The notes: generated by a model not told the origin, from the sequence alone. Counted from the first letter of the stretch, positions 1 through 12,227 are shown. The stretch: 64,000 nt of DNA from Tanypteryx hageni (GCA_028673005.1 CM054117.1:52387870-52451869); one strand, 5' to 3'. Translations and numbers: made by a program.

Positions 1-344
1 ATCCGGCCTTGCCGCTAATCCACTGGTTCGATTTCATTCGACATTCTGTTTTTTAAAACTGTAAACCTCAGACTTTCAGTTACAGAGCTGTTCATTTTTC
101 GAACTCTTGCCTTATTATTAACTAATTTTAAAATGCAAATTCTTAATGCCCTGCATCGATATCATGCTTTTCTTATGAGGGTAAAATTGAATCATAAGGT
201 TTGGTAAAATACATCGACTACTCCGCAGCAGCTGACACTGGATCCATAAAATTTATACCATGTAGGTATATTTTCTCAGATCCTGATAGAGTTCGCTCAA
301 ATAAAAAGGGATTATTTTTTTATTCCCAATCCCTTACCTTCATT
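1..344. other. AT-rich non-coding stretch, nothing recognised
   Basis: No convincing open reading frame, RNA gene or repeat was recognised here. It could be intron or 5' flank of the RGK gene, or intergenic DNA; the sequence does not decide. Confidence 0.4.
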
Positions 345-730
345 TAGAACTGCGCATGTCTTTATTAAGCCAAATGCCGAGTTCCCGGAAACAACGCCGT
401 TACTCGCCGTAAATAAAGAAGAATATGCACCGAGCCCTCAGTACCTGACGTGTGATTTGACACCCGTCGCTACATTCAGCGTTAATGGCTCCGTGACGTG
501 GCCCCGATTTTTGCCTCTCTCCAGTAATTGCGTCGGTCCGTTTTTAATGGATTCGCCATCCCGCGCCACCTTCCGAGCCGACTTTCCCCTCTCTCCGCGA
601 CGCGAGGTAGAGATAATGCTCTGCATTGCGCAGATTGCTAACCCGTGCTAGCTTTGCGATGACAAGGGAGGTATTAAAGGCGGTCGCACCGCTGACGCTG
701 TTTCATCGCGCGTCATTTGTTTTTTTGTCG
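345..730. promoter_or_regulatory. CpG-rich patch, possible regulatory island
   Basis: This ~390-bp segment is clearly richer in G+C and CpG than the AT-rich DNA on either side, with many CG dinucleotides around 470-730. The short reading frames on both strands match no family I know and have no convincing splice sites. In genomes with CpG methylation such patches are often unmethylated promoters or enhancers. That reading is an inference only; no TATA box or initiator was identified. Confidence 0.25.
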
Positions 731-1480
731 TGTGGAGTTCGTTGCCGTCTCATAAAAAATGTTGTTTTAAATGTGAAGCATGTTTCGGTTATGTAACCTA
801 GTTTGCTTCAATGATCGTCTTTAGTCTTACTGTTTTTGGATAGTTTCATTTTTGATTGGCCTTATAATGAAAGAATGTACATATTTCGACTAGTTCAAAC
901 ATTATAAAGACATGGTAGCCATCATTTCAATGCTAAATCTATAAAGCTTCCTAGATTTGAAAGAAATGGTAGTTCTGTATATTTTTAATCCGAGATAGAG
1001 TCTTCATAACTTAAGATGGAGAAGAAAAACTCATCCTTTTCTTTCGTGGCATTTTTTGCAGGATCTCTTTTGTAATTCCTATTTGTTTCTACAATTTCTT
1101 CTTCTCAATTGCTCATGAAAAAAGCTTTCTTGATTAATCAAAGACAGTTCTATTGATAGATAGATTTTTTTCTCTTATAAGCACCTGTAAATCACAAAGA
1201 AATGAGATGATACTTTTAAACGCCATAACCCTGAAAGAAATTATTCCAATAACTATAACCTATAAGATTCATTTATTCATTCGCTCGGAAAAAGATGGAG
1301 TGCGTATCTGATTTAACATCCTCACTCGACTTCTTTCAATTTATAGTCTGGAAGGAGATGCTACGCTACCTTTATTTCATTTCACCTGTATTTCGTCTCC
1401 ATACCTTAAAGATGGCGGAAAAATTCTGGAGTTGTCTCCGTTTTTTATCCTGGGACGAGAAATGCGAGAGCGACTCTCTT
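731..1480. other. AT-rich non-coding stretch, nothing recognised
   Basis: Low-complexity AT-rich DNA without a recognisable gene or repeat. Confidence 0.4.
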
Positions 1481-1742
1481 ACTCCATTCCTACCTCGTTC
1501 TTCAATCTTCCCCCTCAACCTTCACATTCGTTATATATCACTTATATATATCCTAACTCTATTTGCCTCCAAGAGTCTTCTTTTCCCTCTTCCCTATATT
1601 CTTTTCTCTGTTATTATTTTCTCCTTCCACTCGTCCATCTACTGCAATCTTTCTTCGATTTCATACTTTACTTACGCCTCCTATTCGATTATTTCCCTCA
1701 TTCCCTTGTGAAATTTTTGCATCCATCATCTCTCTCCATTTT

Positions 1743-1787
<45 letters not shown>

Positions 1788-2185
1788 ATATCCCTTCCCC
1801 TCATCTTCCTCTTTCTTGCCTCTTTAAACCTTAATTTTATCTCCTCCATATCCTTTCTCTAATGTCGTTCGCTCCGCATCCTGTCACTCTCCATCCCTCT
1901 CTCTCCCTCTATCTCTCCATTCATCTTGGTCTCTCCTTCCCCTTTCCTTTCCTTTGTCTATCCCTATCATTCTCCATCTACCATCCTCCTACTCTCTCCC
2001 CCATACCTTTATCTTCCTCTTTCTCCCTTCCCCACTCTCCCGCCCTCCAAGATTTTTCCTCCCGCTCGCTCCCTCGTCTTTCTCTCTCCCTCCTTCTATC
2101 CCAACCTTCCTCTCTCCTCCAATTTTCTCTTTCTCTTTCCCTATTTTACTCCCAACCTCCCTCCCACCCTCTTTCTCCTCCCCAG
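1480..2185 (+). repeat. CT-rich pyrimidine tract with an internal (TA)n run
   Basis: About 700 bases are dominated by C and T on the + strand (TCTCTCCC, CTTCC and similar words), interrupted by a (TA)n microsatellite at 1745-1785. Several overlapping reading frames of 84-166 codons exist only because CT repeats lack stop codons; they encode Ser/Leu/Pro/Phe strings and are not genes. Confidence 0.85.
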
Positions 2186-2690
2186 ATATCGAATGTTGGC
2201 GGTGGTGAAAGGTCGTCTCCTTGGTTGCCAACCGCCGCTCGTCCAAGAGAAAGCATGGAGGTTTTGTAAATGGAGCCGAGTTGTTGCTTGGATACTGAAA
2301 ATCCGCCACCCCATCCTCCTCCCGTCCCGTCATTACGAATTGAGTATAAGGGTTAGACCCGGTACGAACGTGAAAGGAAAACTTGGCGAAAAAATTCTTC
2401 GTGTGTGGCGACATTTTATTTCCTAAGGGAAGTCGCAAGAACTGACGCGAAAACGCTTGAAAGGTGGAAAGTGAAAGGGAGTCGGGAAAACTCATGAATT
2501 ATTGGTTAGGTCGATCGTTTTTCCATATTTTTTATATATGTATATAAATATGTGCATATTGCATTAATTGATAACAAGAAAAATGCGTATATTCATAAAC
2601 ATATTTTAAATGATAGTATATACATAACTTTATTTTATGCTTATTCATCCTGTTAGGATCTTAATACGAAAGAATAATTGTTGATATTTT
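2186..2690. other. Non-coding stretch after the CT tract
   Basis: Moderate-GC DNA to about 2500, then AT-rich DNA. No gene recognised. The open frames here are continuations of the CT-tract frames. Confidence 0.4.
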
Positions 2691-2691
2691 T

Positions 2692-3276
2692 ACTTTCTCC
2701 ATATACGAAGCATAGAGAAAGTATTCTTTTCATGAAAAAAATCGATTTCGAGATTTCAACGGAAATACTTGTCTTAAGGTCCCCTGAACACGATTTGACT
2801 ATTTTCTCGATGATGTCTGTGTGTGATAGATTTTTGTGGGCGCTATAACTCAAAAACTATTAATCAGGTCAACGCAAAATTTTATATTTAACATTTTTAT
2901 AAAAGTTAGAAGATCCAATTAGTTTTTGGTAAAAATCGGTCGACCGGAAGTGGGTGTTTACTCTAGTCACTTATCCGTTATTTTGAAATATTTGCTTTAA
3001 TATGTGTTAAATGTAATAAAAGTTGTAGGAAATTTTATTTTCTACAACCTTTGTTTGATATATTTTTCCATATAATGCATTGTTTAAGAGATATCTTATT
3101 TCTTTAGCTGCCACCACCACGCCACCTGCCGAAGACTATTGTTAACAATTGAGGCTTAGTTACGTCTTATGTTAGTAACTCTCCTTTTTCTTTTCTTAGT
3201 TGTCAACCGGAAGTAAATGTTGACTACGATACCAGAGCTAACAACATGTAATTTGCCATATAAATATGGAGAAAGT
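2692..3276 (+). mobile_element. Repeat family A, copy 1 (HINE-like, 585 bp)
   Basis: This is one of three copies in the window; the others are at 24950-25623 (+) and 60227-60812 (-). The ends are exact 12-bp inverted repeats, ACTTTCTCCATA at 2692-2703 and TATGGAGAAAGT at 3265-3276. The left end also forms a small palindrome with AGAGAAAGT about 20 bp further in. Inside are conserved blocks shared by all copies: the words around CTCAAAAACTATTAATCAGG, a self-complementary TTTCTACAAC block, a CCACCACCACGCCACC block and a short TCTGTGTGTG tract. Homology continues ~20 bp past the right end to CATCAG. There is no coding capacity. The layout resembles Helentron-associated short elements, which is an inference. 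Confidence 0.8.
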
Positions 3277-3299
3277 CATGTGTTGCCCACATCAGTTTA

Positions 3300-5400
3300 T
3301 TTTAAATATTCTCAAACATAGCAAAGGACTTTAAACTACACAGAGTATACTTTAGATTATTTAACTGATTCATACAGGTACTTTATCTTTCTTAGCTTAA
3401 GTACATTTATAGCCCATATTAAACTAATGATTTATCATTTTAGTTAAACTTGAATGTTAGCAAATAAACTTCAAACTAGCTGAAACTATAATTTAATCCA
3501 TAAATTATTTTTCTCAACGCTCTTTATAACTGGCTCCAATACATATTTGCCCATATGTCGCATTGATAAAATGAGCAAATGACTTGAACTTTAAATAATC
3601 AGGTCATTACAATTTTAATTTTTAGAATAAGAGATTTGTGAAAGTCAGCTCCACTCGGTTGATCTGCGAGGAGATAAATTCCTCCGCAGGTTTTCTCAGG
3701 CATAGTCTTCCGCATACATCACAGTCTAGATATTATTTCTCTTGAGGGAATTAAACTAGATAAACCTCGAAGACACGCGAGAGTCGACAACCGCTCGAGA
3801 CATCCTCCGTAAACAAAAACAGAAGAGGCTGAGAAAGGAAGGTAGGGAGAAAAAGACATTTCCAGAAACTCCACTTCTGATCCGTAGACTTCGTATGCTG
3901 TCTTTCAAAGTCTAAGGCGCCCTAGTACTATTGCTTCTGACGGTTTTTTCTATTTTTTTTAGATTTTTCACTTTCGTTCACCGTGGTTGTCAAATTTTGT
4001 GGATGCTAGGGTTGTTGCGCGAGTGTCGTTTGACACTGAGGAGTTATAAAGAGAAAGTTAAGAGGATATACCACTATCGAGTTGTTTTTTCATATTACGG
4101 ATTGCAACCTTGCCAGATTTCAATCGATAGGTGTATCTGGTACGTCTCCAAAAATGTTTGCTCTGATAATTTTATTCTTTCATCGAATGAACTCATTAAA
4201 CATATTTCCTAATTTTAATGTTATGTATTTACGCGGAGGCAGATGCTTTTTGGGTTTCATAAGATGAAAGATACAAAGATAAAACTCGAGGGTGTATACT
4301 TCAACAGAGTTTTAACTATCAGTTACTCTTATAAATGATGTTTTAGAGAATTATATGTGAAATGATATCGCTAATTAAATTAGTCTCAACCGTTAGCTGT
4401 GTTTTTACCTCTCCGCCATACCCATATGTTTAACAGTATGTAATAAAGAAACCAAAGGATTTGTTGCTTCGATTGGAAATAATGGAGGTTTAAAAAAGGT
4501 TAAAATTTCTAAGGAAGATTAAATATTATTTAACTTCTAAAATGAATGGGGAGGGTTTGGTTAAACCTGGAAATGAATATCGCTTCGTACTGTTATATCA
4601 TGAGTCAGTTTTTATGGAGAGGATACCTCATTATGCAGAAGTTGCCCGTATTAGGTGAATATTAAAAAAAAAATGAAATCTAAATAATTTGGAATACATA
4701 AATTTATTCCACAGAAGCACTATCCCAGTCGGTTATTTTTCCAATAGAAATTTTATCTATGAAAATTAATCGTTCACTCATTGAGTGAACAGTATGATAA
4801 TCTGTTGCAGGTTTCTCATTTTGTTCGTGAAAGCTTAATCCTCGGATATTGTTCTGAGACAGTGGTTACCGCGAAAATACAAGCGCTGGGAAAATTCTCA
4901 GAAAATTAATATTCGCTGCGCGGCCGTTATTCGATAGAATGGATTTTCGTATTTTTCTCCGTAAAAGTATTAATATAGAACTAGAACGCTTTTATGTGAG
5001 TTTTGTTTCAATTTAATTATCGCACGAACTTTTTTCTCACCCGATTACGGATTTTTCTGTCCTCTTTATTGTTCATCTTTTGAGGAAATCCTGTCATGCG
5101 GTTTTTTTCCTCGTAGCTGGGCTCCTCATGAATAATTCTGAAACTGCTCCCACGCAAGAGGGAAGCGCTTTATAAGAAGCTTAAAACCGTAGATTTAAGT
5201 TGAAATTGAAATGAATAATGAGTGCGCAAGGAAGTAGTGGGACATTGGTGTGAGACTCATTTTATTTTAATTATTTTTAAAGAAATATCGGGAGTTTTTT
5301 CATCCTGAAATAACGAGTATGAAATACTCCAGCTCATTTTTGTGGGAAGTGCTGAATTTGAGGTGCAATTGTTTTTATAATTTTTGGAATCTCTCTGCGT
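3300..5400. other. Non-coding stretch, nothing recognised
   Basis: About 2.1 kb of AT-rich DNA. A slightly GC-richer section at 3640-3930 has no convincing exon structure. The short frames at 3931-4267 match no known family and lack support. Confidence 0.4.
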
Positions 5401-5404
5401 TAAA

Positions 5405-5495
5405 ACTTGAACCCGTGATCTGAGGCCTGTCTTTCAGCGGGCATAGCATTTATTCTAGACTTCGGCGATTTTTCACTGAGCTACAACCTAATTTT
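5405..5495 (-). repeat. tRNA-like SINE remnant
   Basis: Read on the minus strand, this segment has a box-A-like TAGCTCAGTG near 5478-5487 and a box-B-like GGGTTCAAGT near 5406-5416, about 60 bp apart. This is the internal Pol III promoter layout of tRNA genes and tRNA-derived SINEs. It does not fold into a clean cloverleaf by eye, so it is called a SINE head or tRNA pseudogene rather than a functional tRNA. Confidence 0.5.
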
Positions 5496-5570
5496 TAGAA
5501 TGAATTTCTGAAGGATCTGTTTCTTAAATGGAAAAATTTCCGTTTATTGATATTTATAAACAAGTAGGGA

Positions 5571-6566
5571 TGCACACGGGTTTCCCGTGGTACAGAAGTG
5601 CTTTTCGCCAAAGTCGTCGTAGTATAATCGTATACTAATGTATTTGCTTTGAAATAAGAAAATTATTTTTTCTTATATTGTGGTAGCCCTGATTTTTAGG
5701 TTCGTTCTAAACATGTTCATTTCGTTTTTTCATCCTATACTCTTCCTACAAACGAAATTTCTTTAAAATCCTTTCAGCCAATACCTTCCAAATTCATAGT
5801 TAAAGAAAATACTAACCTTGATATTGTGGTAGCCCTGTTTAGTCGACCCGGTTTATAATTAATAGTTTTGTTATATATTTATATGATGATCATATATTCT
5901 ATCTTTGGTTAAAATCCATGTTGTCAGTTCTCTAGAAATACGATTTAAAATATTATTTCACTTTTTAGTGTGGTAGTCCTGCTCTTTAACTCCGCTTTAT
6001 GCATCTTGATTTCATTATATGCAAAGTTTACTTGAAATCCATCTAGCCATTTCTCTCCAAATCCATTATTACTGAAAGAGTTTAATTTGTAATTGTGGCA
6101 CCACTGTTTGGCTGATGCGGTCCAAATGTGCTATTTTGGTTTTTTATATATGTGTCCATTATAAATATTAAATTTCGTTAAAATTGATAATGACAATTCA
6201 ACACAAACAGGTATAAAAAGAACTTTTTTATTACTTTTATTGTGGTAGCACTGATTTTTAAATCTACATTAAACATATTGATTTTTTTTCTATGCTGCGA
6301 ACCTTCTCCATACAAAATTTCGTTGAAATCGGTTTGGCCAATTCCTTCCCAATTCACAGTTAGCGAAAAGTTAAACTTTGCAATGCAATGCAATGCTGAA
6401 TTCATTCGGTCGTAATATACCATCTTGGTCATTAATTTATGTGAGTATTCTATGTACCAAATTTGGTTGAAATCGGTTAAGCCAATTCTTCCCTGATATA
6501 TGCGTACGGACGGACGGACGGACATCACGAAGATAATAGTGCTTTTCAGCAATGACGAAAAGCACT
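5571..6566 (+). mobile_element. Repeat family B, copy 1: ~145-bp tandem monomers, HINE-like
   Basis: A ~1-kb element, also present at 51165-52190. It opens with the palindrome CACGGGTTTCCCGTG and AGTGCTTTTCG (5597-5607). It closes with CGAAAAGCACT (6556-6566), which is the exact reverse complement, as the second arm of a 10-bp-stem hairpin (6538-6566). Inside, a block beginning ATTGTGGTAGCCCTG or a close variant recurs near 5677, 5823, 5967, 6092, 6238 and 6383, so most units are ~145 bp. Just before the end hairpin lies an (ACGG)n tract (6505-6522). This matches the general plan of HINE/DINE-1/CvA-type non-autonomous elements: tandem core, GTCY/ACGG microsatellite, end hairpin. No transposase or Rep/helicase sequence is present. 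Confidence 0.8.
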
Positions 6567-6784
6567 AAAAATTGAACCACCACCCTACCGCCAAAATGTT
6601 AATTATGTCTGAATAAATTATTCTGAAGTGAATATTTCAAGTATATGCTATACAAACTGGGAATATTAAGACTACGTATAAAAATAAATTAATTTACATT
6701 AGAAAACGGAAAAGACACCAATAAAGAATATCTAATAAATAAACTGAAAATTTTTATGGCACACAGAATCTTCTCCGTAGCGAA
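6567..6784. other. Short AT-rich spacer
   Basis: Nothing recognised between the family B repeat and the TATCGAT cluster. Confidence 0.4.
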
Positions 6785-6945
6785 CTATCGACATCAATAG
6801 ATATCCTAATTAACTTTTCAGAACTACGTATTAATCACCTTATATCGATTTATAGATCTTAAAAAGTATATCGATAGATATCCAACTAACGATATAGAAG
6901 TATCGATGTCGAGCTATACCGAAATATCGACATCTATCGATATTT
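6785..6945. promoter_or_regulatory. Cluster of TATCGAT (DRE/BEAF-like) sites
   Basis: Within ~160 bp there are at least six TATCGA or CGATA words, including two full palindromes TATCGATA at 6869-6876 and 6935-6942 and a TATCGATG at 6901-6908. In Drosophila TATCGATA is the DREF/DRE site and CGATA is a BEAF-32 site. The cluster lies 65-225 bp upstream of the splice acceptor of the first visible RGK exon. It may mark an alternative promoter or insulator for this gene, or may simply be a degenerate AT-rich satellite. Confidence 0.35.
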
Positions 6946-7009
6946 ATATATTTTTTAAAATCATCCCTCAGCTTGTTGCCCTCTAAAAATTCATATCTTT
7001 CTTTCGTAG

Positions 7010-7239
7010 GCATAGCAACGCGAGCGGCGTGAGTCCTGGGGAGCGCTCGCCTTTCGAGGGCTCCTGCTGCGGCAGCAGTTACGTCAGCTCTGAGGGCAGC
7101 GTGAACGGCATTGTGGGAGAAGAGGAAGAGACTCCCAAGTACAGGGTGGTGCTGCTCGGGGATTCCGGAGTGGGGAAAACGGCGCTCGTGTCCCAGTTCA
7201 TGACTTCCGAATACATGAACACGTACGACGCGTCACTGG
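7010..7239 (+). CDS. Rgk: RGK-family small GTPase, internal exon with P-loop
   Basis: This exon of an RGK (Rad/Gem/Kir/Rem-like) GTPase has a splice acceptor AG at 7008-7009 and a donor GTAAG starting at 7240. The frame begins with the codon at 7011 (HSNASGVSPGERSPF...) and has 76 codons plus one base, so it enters in phase 2 and leaves in phase 1. Residues 1-42 are a Ser/Gly- then Glu-rich leader. Residues 43-57 (KYRVVLLGDSGVGKT) are the first beta strand and the G1 loop, with GDSGVGKT at 7158-7181. SQFMTSEYMNTYDASL follows as helix 1 and switch I, without the usual switch I threonine. RGK proteins bind the beta subunit of voltage-gated calcium channels and lower channel activity. The true start codon is in an upstream exon I could not identify. 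Family is confident; the paralogue is not resolved. Confidence 0.9.
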
Positions 7240-7261
7240 GTAAGAGGATCTGCCCCTTCTT

Positions 7262-10200
7262 CTCCTCCCTTACTTGCCTCGATCGATACGCACTCCCTAA
7301 CATCTTCTCAGCTCACGTCGTTTCCTTCCCTTTCCTTTTACGATGTGGCGGAGCGAGACGCATTGGAGATCAAGAGAGAGAAGAGTATCTACGGAACTCG
7401 GAGCGTTCTTCCCGGTTTTCAATTTTTCGGTCCACATGTTCTCTTTGCCACGCTCGAGTGTCTCATTCTTTCTTCCCTTGCTTCATTTTGTCCGTCCTTA
7501 CGACGCGGTAAAAACATCATCAATTTCGATTGGATTTGATTCGGAATGTCGTGTTGCTGCTGTCCATCAAATAGGTATACATATACTTATAATGGCAGTG
7601 ACGTATGCAATTAATGGGCAGTGGATTTGGTTTAAGGATTTATGTAGAGGGGTCATCATCTAAGTATGACATAACGTGGTCGAATTCTATCACGTTTGTG
7701 TTCGTAGACATATTAGATATTAATAGATATTATTGTATTTTGTATTCCGCCAGCAATCAATAACTTTTATTACCTTTAATTTCCCGTATCCACGTTCTAG
7801 ATTTAATGTTTCTAGGTATTTCCTTTTTATCCTAGAATTATTTTGTGTTAAAATAACTTCGCGTCGCACGAAATTTATAGTTTTGGTCGCCAGGTGTCTT
7901 ACTTTGCTTATATTCACTTATCACCGGACAATGGTATAAATTCATTTTGAGCCGTTTCTAATTAAACCATCAGAGCATTAAATAATTTTAGGCGAGCATT
8001 GTATTAGAAATATATTTGATAATGAAATTTCTTCCCGATAATTTTACCATCAATTAAAGAAAGCATTAACTGAAGACTTTGTTTCCGATGCATATTTGAC
8101 AAAGTTTTGTTTCATTACGTGACATTAGTTAAATAGTCAAAGTGTTTGAAATGGCAAAATTCAGATCGCACTATTTAAATAAAATTATAATGTATGAATT
8201 ATAGGTTTTTGTTATAATATGTTGATTAAACCAGGCATGACTGCGATGCAAAATACGTGGCGTGTCTCTCGTTCTGTCACGTTCAGATTCGTGTCATCCG
8301 TGGCCGGGATGACATTAATTCACACGAATCGTGCCGCTACGGGCAAACTCGGAGACCCATTTTGCGACGGAGTACCTTGGAGATGAAGCATTTGACAGGA
8401 ACGAATTTGTTCCGAGAATATTAAGCTTGTATTCACGTTTTGTAACACGGGAATTGATTGAAAATCATCAATCATTGTTCTGCGTAAAATAAGGAAAATA
8501 AGTCCGATCATAACGCAGACCTCATGATTTTTGCTAATGTTACTTATCTGCGATTCATTTCTTACCTCTATTCATGAAATCAGTACCTCCGTAATTAAAA
8601 TTCAATTAATACGTAATTACAGCGCAAATAACTAGGAAAAATTACTTAGCTTATTTCAGGTTAAATGGGAGACGGAGAATTAATAATATCAGCCTTACAT
8701 GTCAAACTGCCTGCACAATTATTTGCTCCGAATTCATAACAGTTTTTATTATATAATATCGTCCTTAGATAACGGTGAAAACGTCTTGGCAATTCTGTCT
8801 CCAAGATAGTAGAATGCTCTTGGGCTAGCTTTCCTCCTAGTACGGATCTAGTTAAGTGTCCTAGAGAATAAGAACTTCGATTTCCGGTCAGATTATATGA
8901 TAATTGGTTCATCTCAGTTTGTAACTTTAGTTAACAGTTTTTATTTATTGGTCCATTTTTGTTCGTATAGGTAACGGCGCAGTCTCTCATGGGAGATTAT
9001 TTATTATCTAAGACACGGGGACGTGCGCTATAATTATTGAATGTAATTGTTGATATTATGTACGCAAGCATCCATTGCTGCAAGTTAAAATTAATTAATA
9101 TTTTATCTTACATTTACTAATTTGCGTCCGCCCTAACCTTGTTCCTCTTGTTTGGCAGAAAAGGCTACGATTCGTGTAGTTAACCAATAAAACTCGAAAA
9201 AAATCTTCTAAACCTAATTTATAGATACTGTGGCTGTAATATTCTCTTTTTATTGCGGCACCGTGTCCGAATAAAGCGCATGTCTATCAATATAGTCGAG
9301 AATGTGACATATAGTAGCACTCATGCCTCCACAAACTTTTATGAAAGAAATATATCACCGTTGAAAACCATGATTGAGTACGATATCTTACGCTTCTACG
9401 ATAAATATGACGACTTCGACACCTCTTGCCAATTTGAAAATTCCCGTCGATCTCTCTTATCTTTAATTGAATTGTAACTGACGCCTTAAGTCTTGACTGA
9501 TGAAGAGCATTAAAATTGACCTGCCCTATTCGGGAGGGACATTCAGCCAATTGAGCCCTAAGGCATTTCGGAAGTGTCATGCTTCCACAAAGGGATACCT
9601 TCCTACTTTTGTCGGAACGAGAGTAATTCGGAAGAGATGTCAAATATCCTCTCGCTCTAATTAAGTTTTACTGGCAATAGATCTGATTGCCAGAGTGAGA
9701 CCTTTTCTTGTTTCAGAATCGATCATGTATGCCTGATGGATTTTCAGAATCTCAAAGGGATGACAATCGAATAAACAACAAGTTCCAAAGAGCCAACAAG
9801 ACCGAAGGGACGACAATATTTAATGGAGACAAATACCGAATGGTTGACAATCCGGGAGGGACGAAATACGCTTCAAACATTAAAAAATATTATGTACTTA
9901 TTAATTTCAATGTAGCATTGTAAATTCATTTTGTCGGACCTTTGGGGGTCTGCGCTTCGTTTATCGACTCTTCGTCCAGGTCCTGAAATTTTGAGTAATA
10001 ATTTCGAATATTGTTGTACTCCGTCGCTTTAGTACCCTAATTTTGTACTTGGCTACTGAAAACTCTCTAGGGCATCCATCCAAGCTTCTCAGAAACGAAT
10101 TCTTATTTGAGAAGTGAACGTTTAAGGGAGATTTGACCGATGGGTTTGATATAAATTCGCTTCCAGAAAATAATTACCCTTTAGTTGATAAATCGCGTTT

Positions 10201-11738
10201 GAGGGATGGCCATTTTGAGAGCTTCCACATTATATAATTCCACAAATAAAAATAAATATACGAAATAATACGCATGAATTTTTCTAAGGCAGCATTAAAT
10301 TTTACAAGAGAAAAGCATTTTTTCATTTTTTACTTTTCATTTTTCGTTTATAACTCCCGAGCTAGACAAAAGTTAGTTCCAGTCATTTAAAAAATGCCGT
10401 TTTAATAACTGCATTTGAATCGTCATTTTTCGGCATATTTGAATATTGAAGGCCCACTGGCATCCGTAAAATATTTTATTGTTGTATATTCTAGAAATAA
10501 TTACCAAATGTGTACTTTCTCCGAAACCGAGGGATACTTTTTCGCAAATGCAAAATCCCTTCTGAATAAAGAGAACATTCCTTTTTATTTACTTTGGCTT
10601 TCTAACAATAAAGTTAAGTATCTCCCGCGCAGATAATTAGTCGAGCATGGTCGATATTCCTCCGGACGCTAGGTTTAATCGCGACTTCGCCATTCACGAG
10701 AGAAAATATACAATATAGGCTACACTGCCGAATTTTTGGAGGACAAATACTTGCTTCCTAGAAGTTTATGCATTTCATTGTAAAAAAAAAAACATTTTAA
10801 TTTTTTTGCTCGGATGGGAAAAGATAACTAAAGTGCCGTGGCATTATCTCTTTCCTTCCAGGCATTACTCTTCCGTAAGCGACATAAATGATGTCATATA
10901 TTTAAGAGAACGATTCACTCCCTGCTCTGTCTAACTTCCCAACTCATCATGCTATTCGCTTACCATACATTCATATAGATCTTACAGTATCTCTGCCGTT
11001 ATTTACTATCTCTTTCCTGCAGTATTTCGTAACATTTTCCTTTCTAGCTTCAACCCTATCTTAATAATGATATTCATACATCTATTTTACAACCCACAAA
11101 ACAGTATCTCACCGAACCGATCATATTTACGTCTCTCTCCTTAGCCCATTAGGTTATGCCATTCGTTTTCTTTCGTTCCTCCACGCAAGCCAATATTTTC
11201 TCTTTTATTCATTATAGCCTTCCTTTCCTTCTAAGTACAAGAATCATTAGACCTTTTCCTTTTATCTGTATCATTTATGGCTGCTAGACTACACTTCTTA
11301 GTCAGTTGAGGGACATTATAAAGAGATCCCCTACAGCGTCGTGATTTCACAAAAGATTCTCGCACGCATATACACTGGCCAGGAATTACTTTGCAGCGCA
11401 ACTTTTACGCTGATTTCCGTCAACGCTGAAGTCATGGGTCCGATTCCAGGTGCGTTAATTTTCTTCATTTGATTAACGCGGGGATGAGTGTAGCGCATTA
11501 ATCATTTCCATATTAAAATGACTTAAAAATCATCTTAGGAGCTCGTGACTTGAATCAACGAACACGCCAAAGAAAGAAAATTTGTTTTCCCGCCAGAGAT
11601 TTCTTGAATACGTATCGATTCGACCAACAAATTAGTTTTTATGTAAAAATTTGACGTATTCTTCCGCGAAAATCTTTCATCTTCAATGTTATTATTATTC
11701 TTGTCGGTTTCGTTTAATTGCTTACGATTGACTTAGAT
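7262..11738. other. Intronic stretch, nothing recognised
   Basis: No gene or named repeat was recognised. A CpG-richer patch lies at about 8230-8400. A weakly repetitive section at 9740-9880 reuses words such as GGGACGACAAT and AGGGATGACAAT. The open frames of 60-118 codons here match nothing known and have no splice support. Confidence 0.4.
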
Positions 11739-12227
11739 CAGAGGTGCTTAACTAAAAAGTTGACACGGGACAAAATTGACCTTGTTTGGACCTGGGCGAG
11801 CCACGCTGTTTTGTTTTGTATATGAAAATTTTTAAGTACCCTATTTTAGATTCAGTAATTACAGTAACAGATTTTACATGCAATTTTTATGCGACAAAAA
11901 TGAGGTGGCAAAAAAATTTAATTTGCTTATTCAATGGGAAATGTTGCGCCGTCATTCTCTAGACATTCCACTTAAATCCGGAGTAATGCTGATAGTTGCT
12001 GTTCTTAGATTTTCTCTGAAACTCTTACGTCAGTGCTGAACGTAATGGAGCTTTGTTTAACTTCATGAAAGAGAATGTTTGTTCACACATGCGATAAATA
12101 TCCATAACAAAATTTACTTGTATTTTTACGGGAAAGGAAAGCGCCAGCTGAATTAAATCCTGCCGGGCCACACAAAATGTGTCGGCGGGCCAAATTTGGA
12201 CCGCGGACCGTATGTTGTGCACCCCTG
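11739..12227. mobile_element. hAT-type MITE with 8-bp target duplication
   Basis: The left end reads CAGAGGTGCTTAAC and the right end GTTGTGCACCCCTG, giving imperfect inverted termini of the hAT type (CAGRGGTGC...). They are flanked by ACTTAGAT (11731-11738) and ACTTGGAT (12228-12235), an 8-bp target site duplication with one mismatch. The 489-bp body has no transposase. A small minus-strand frame at 12025-12222 is not credible as a gene. Confidence 0.75.

Noticed and set aside
7029..7031. GTG as the start of the RGK protein
   Set aside because: The frame is open upstream to the splice acceptor at 7009 (HSNASG...), and GTG is not a usual eukaryotic start; this is an internal exon.
7240..7511. 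Open frame continuing past the P-loop exon
   Set aside because: A consensus GTAAG donor at 7240 and exact in-phase continuation at 21300 show that the codons after 7239 are intronic read-through.
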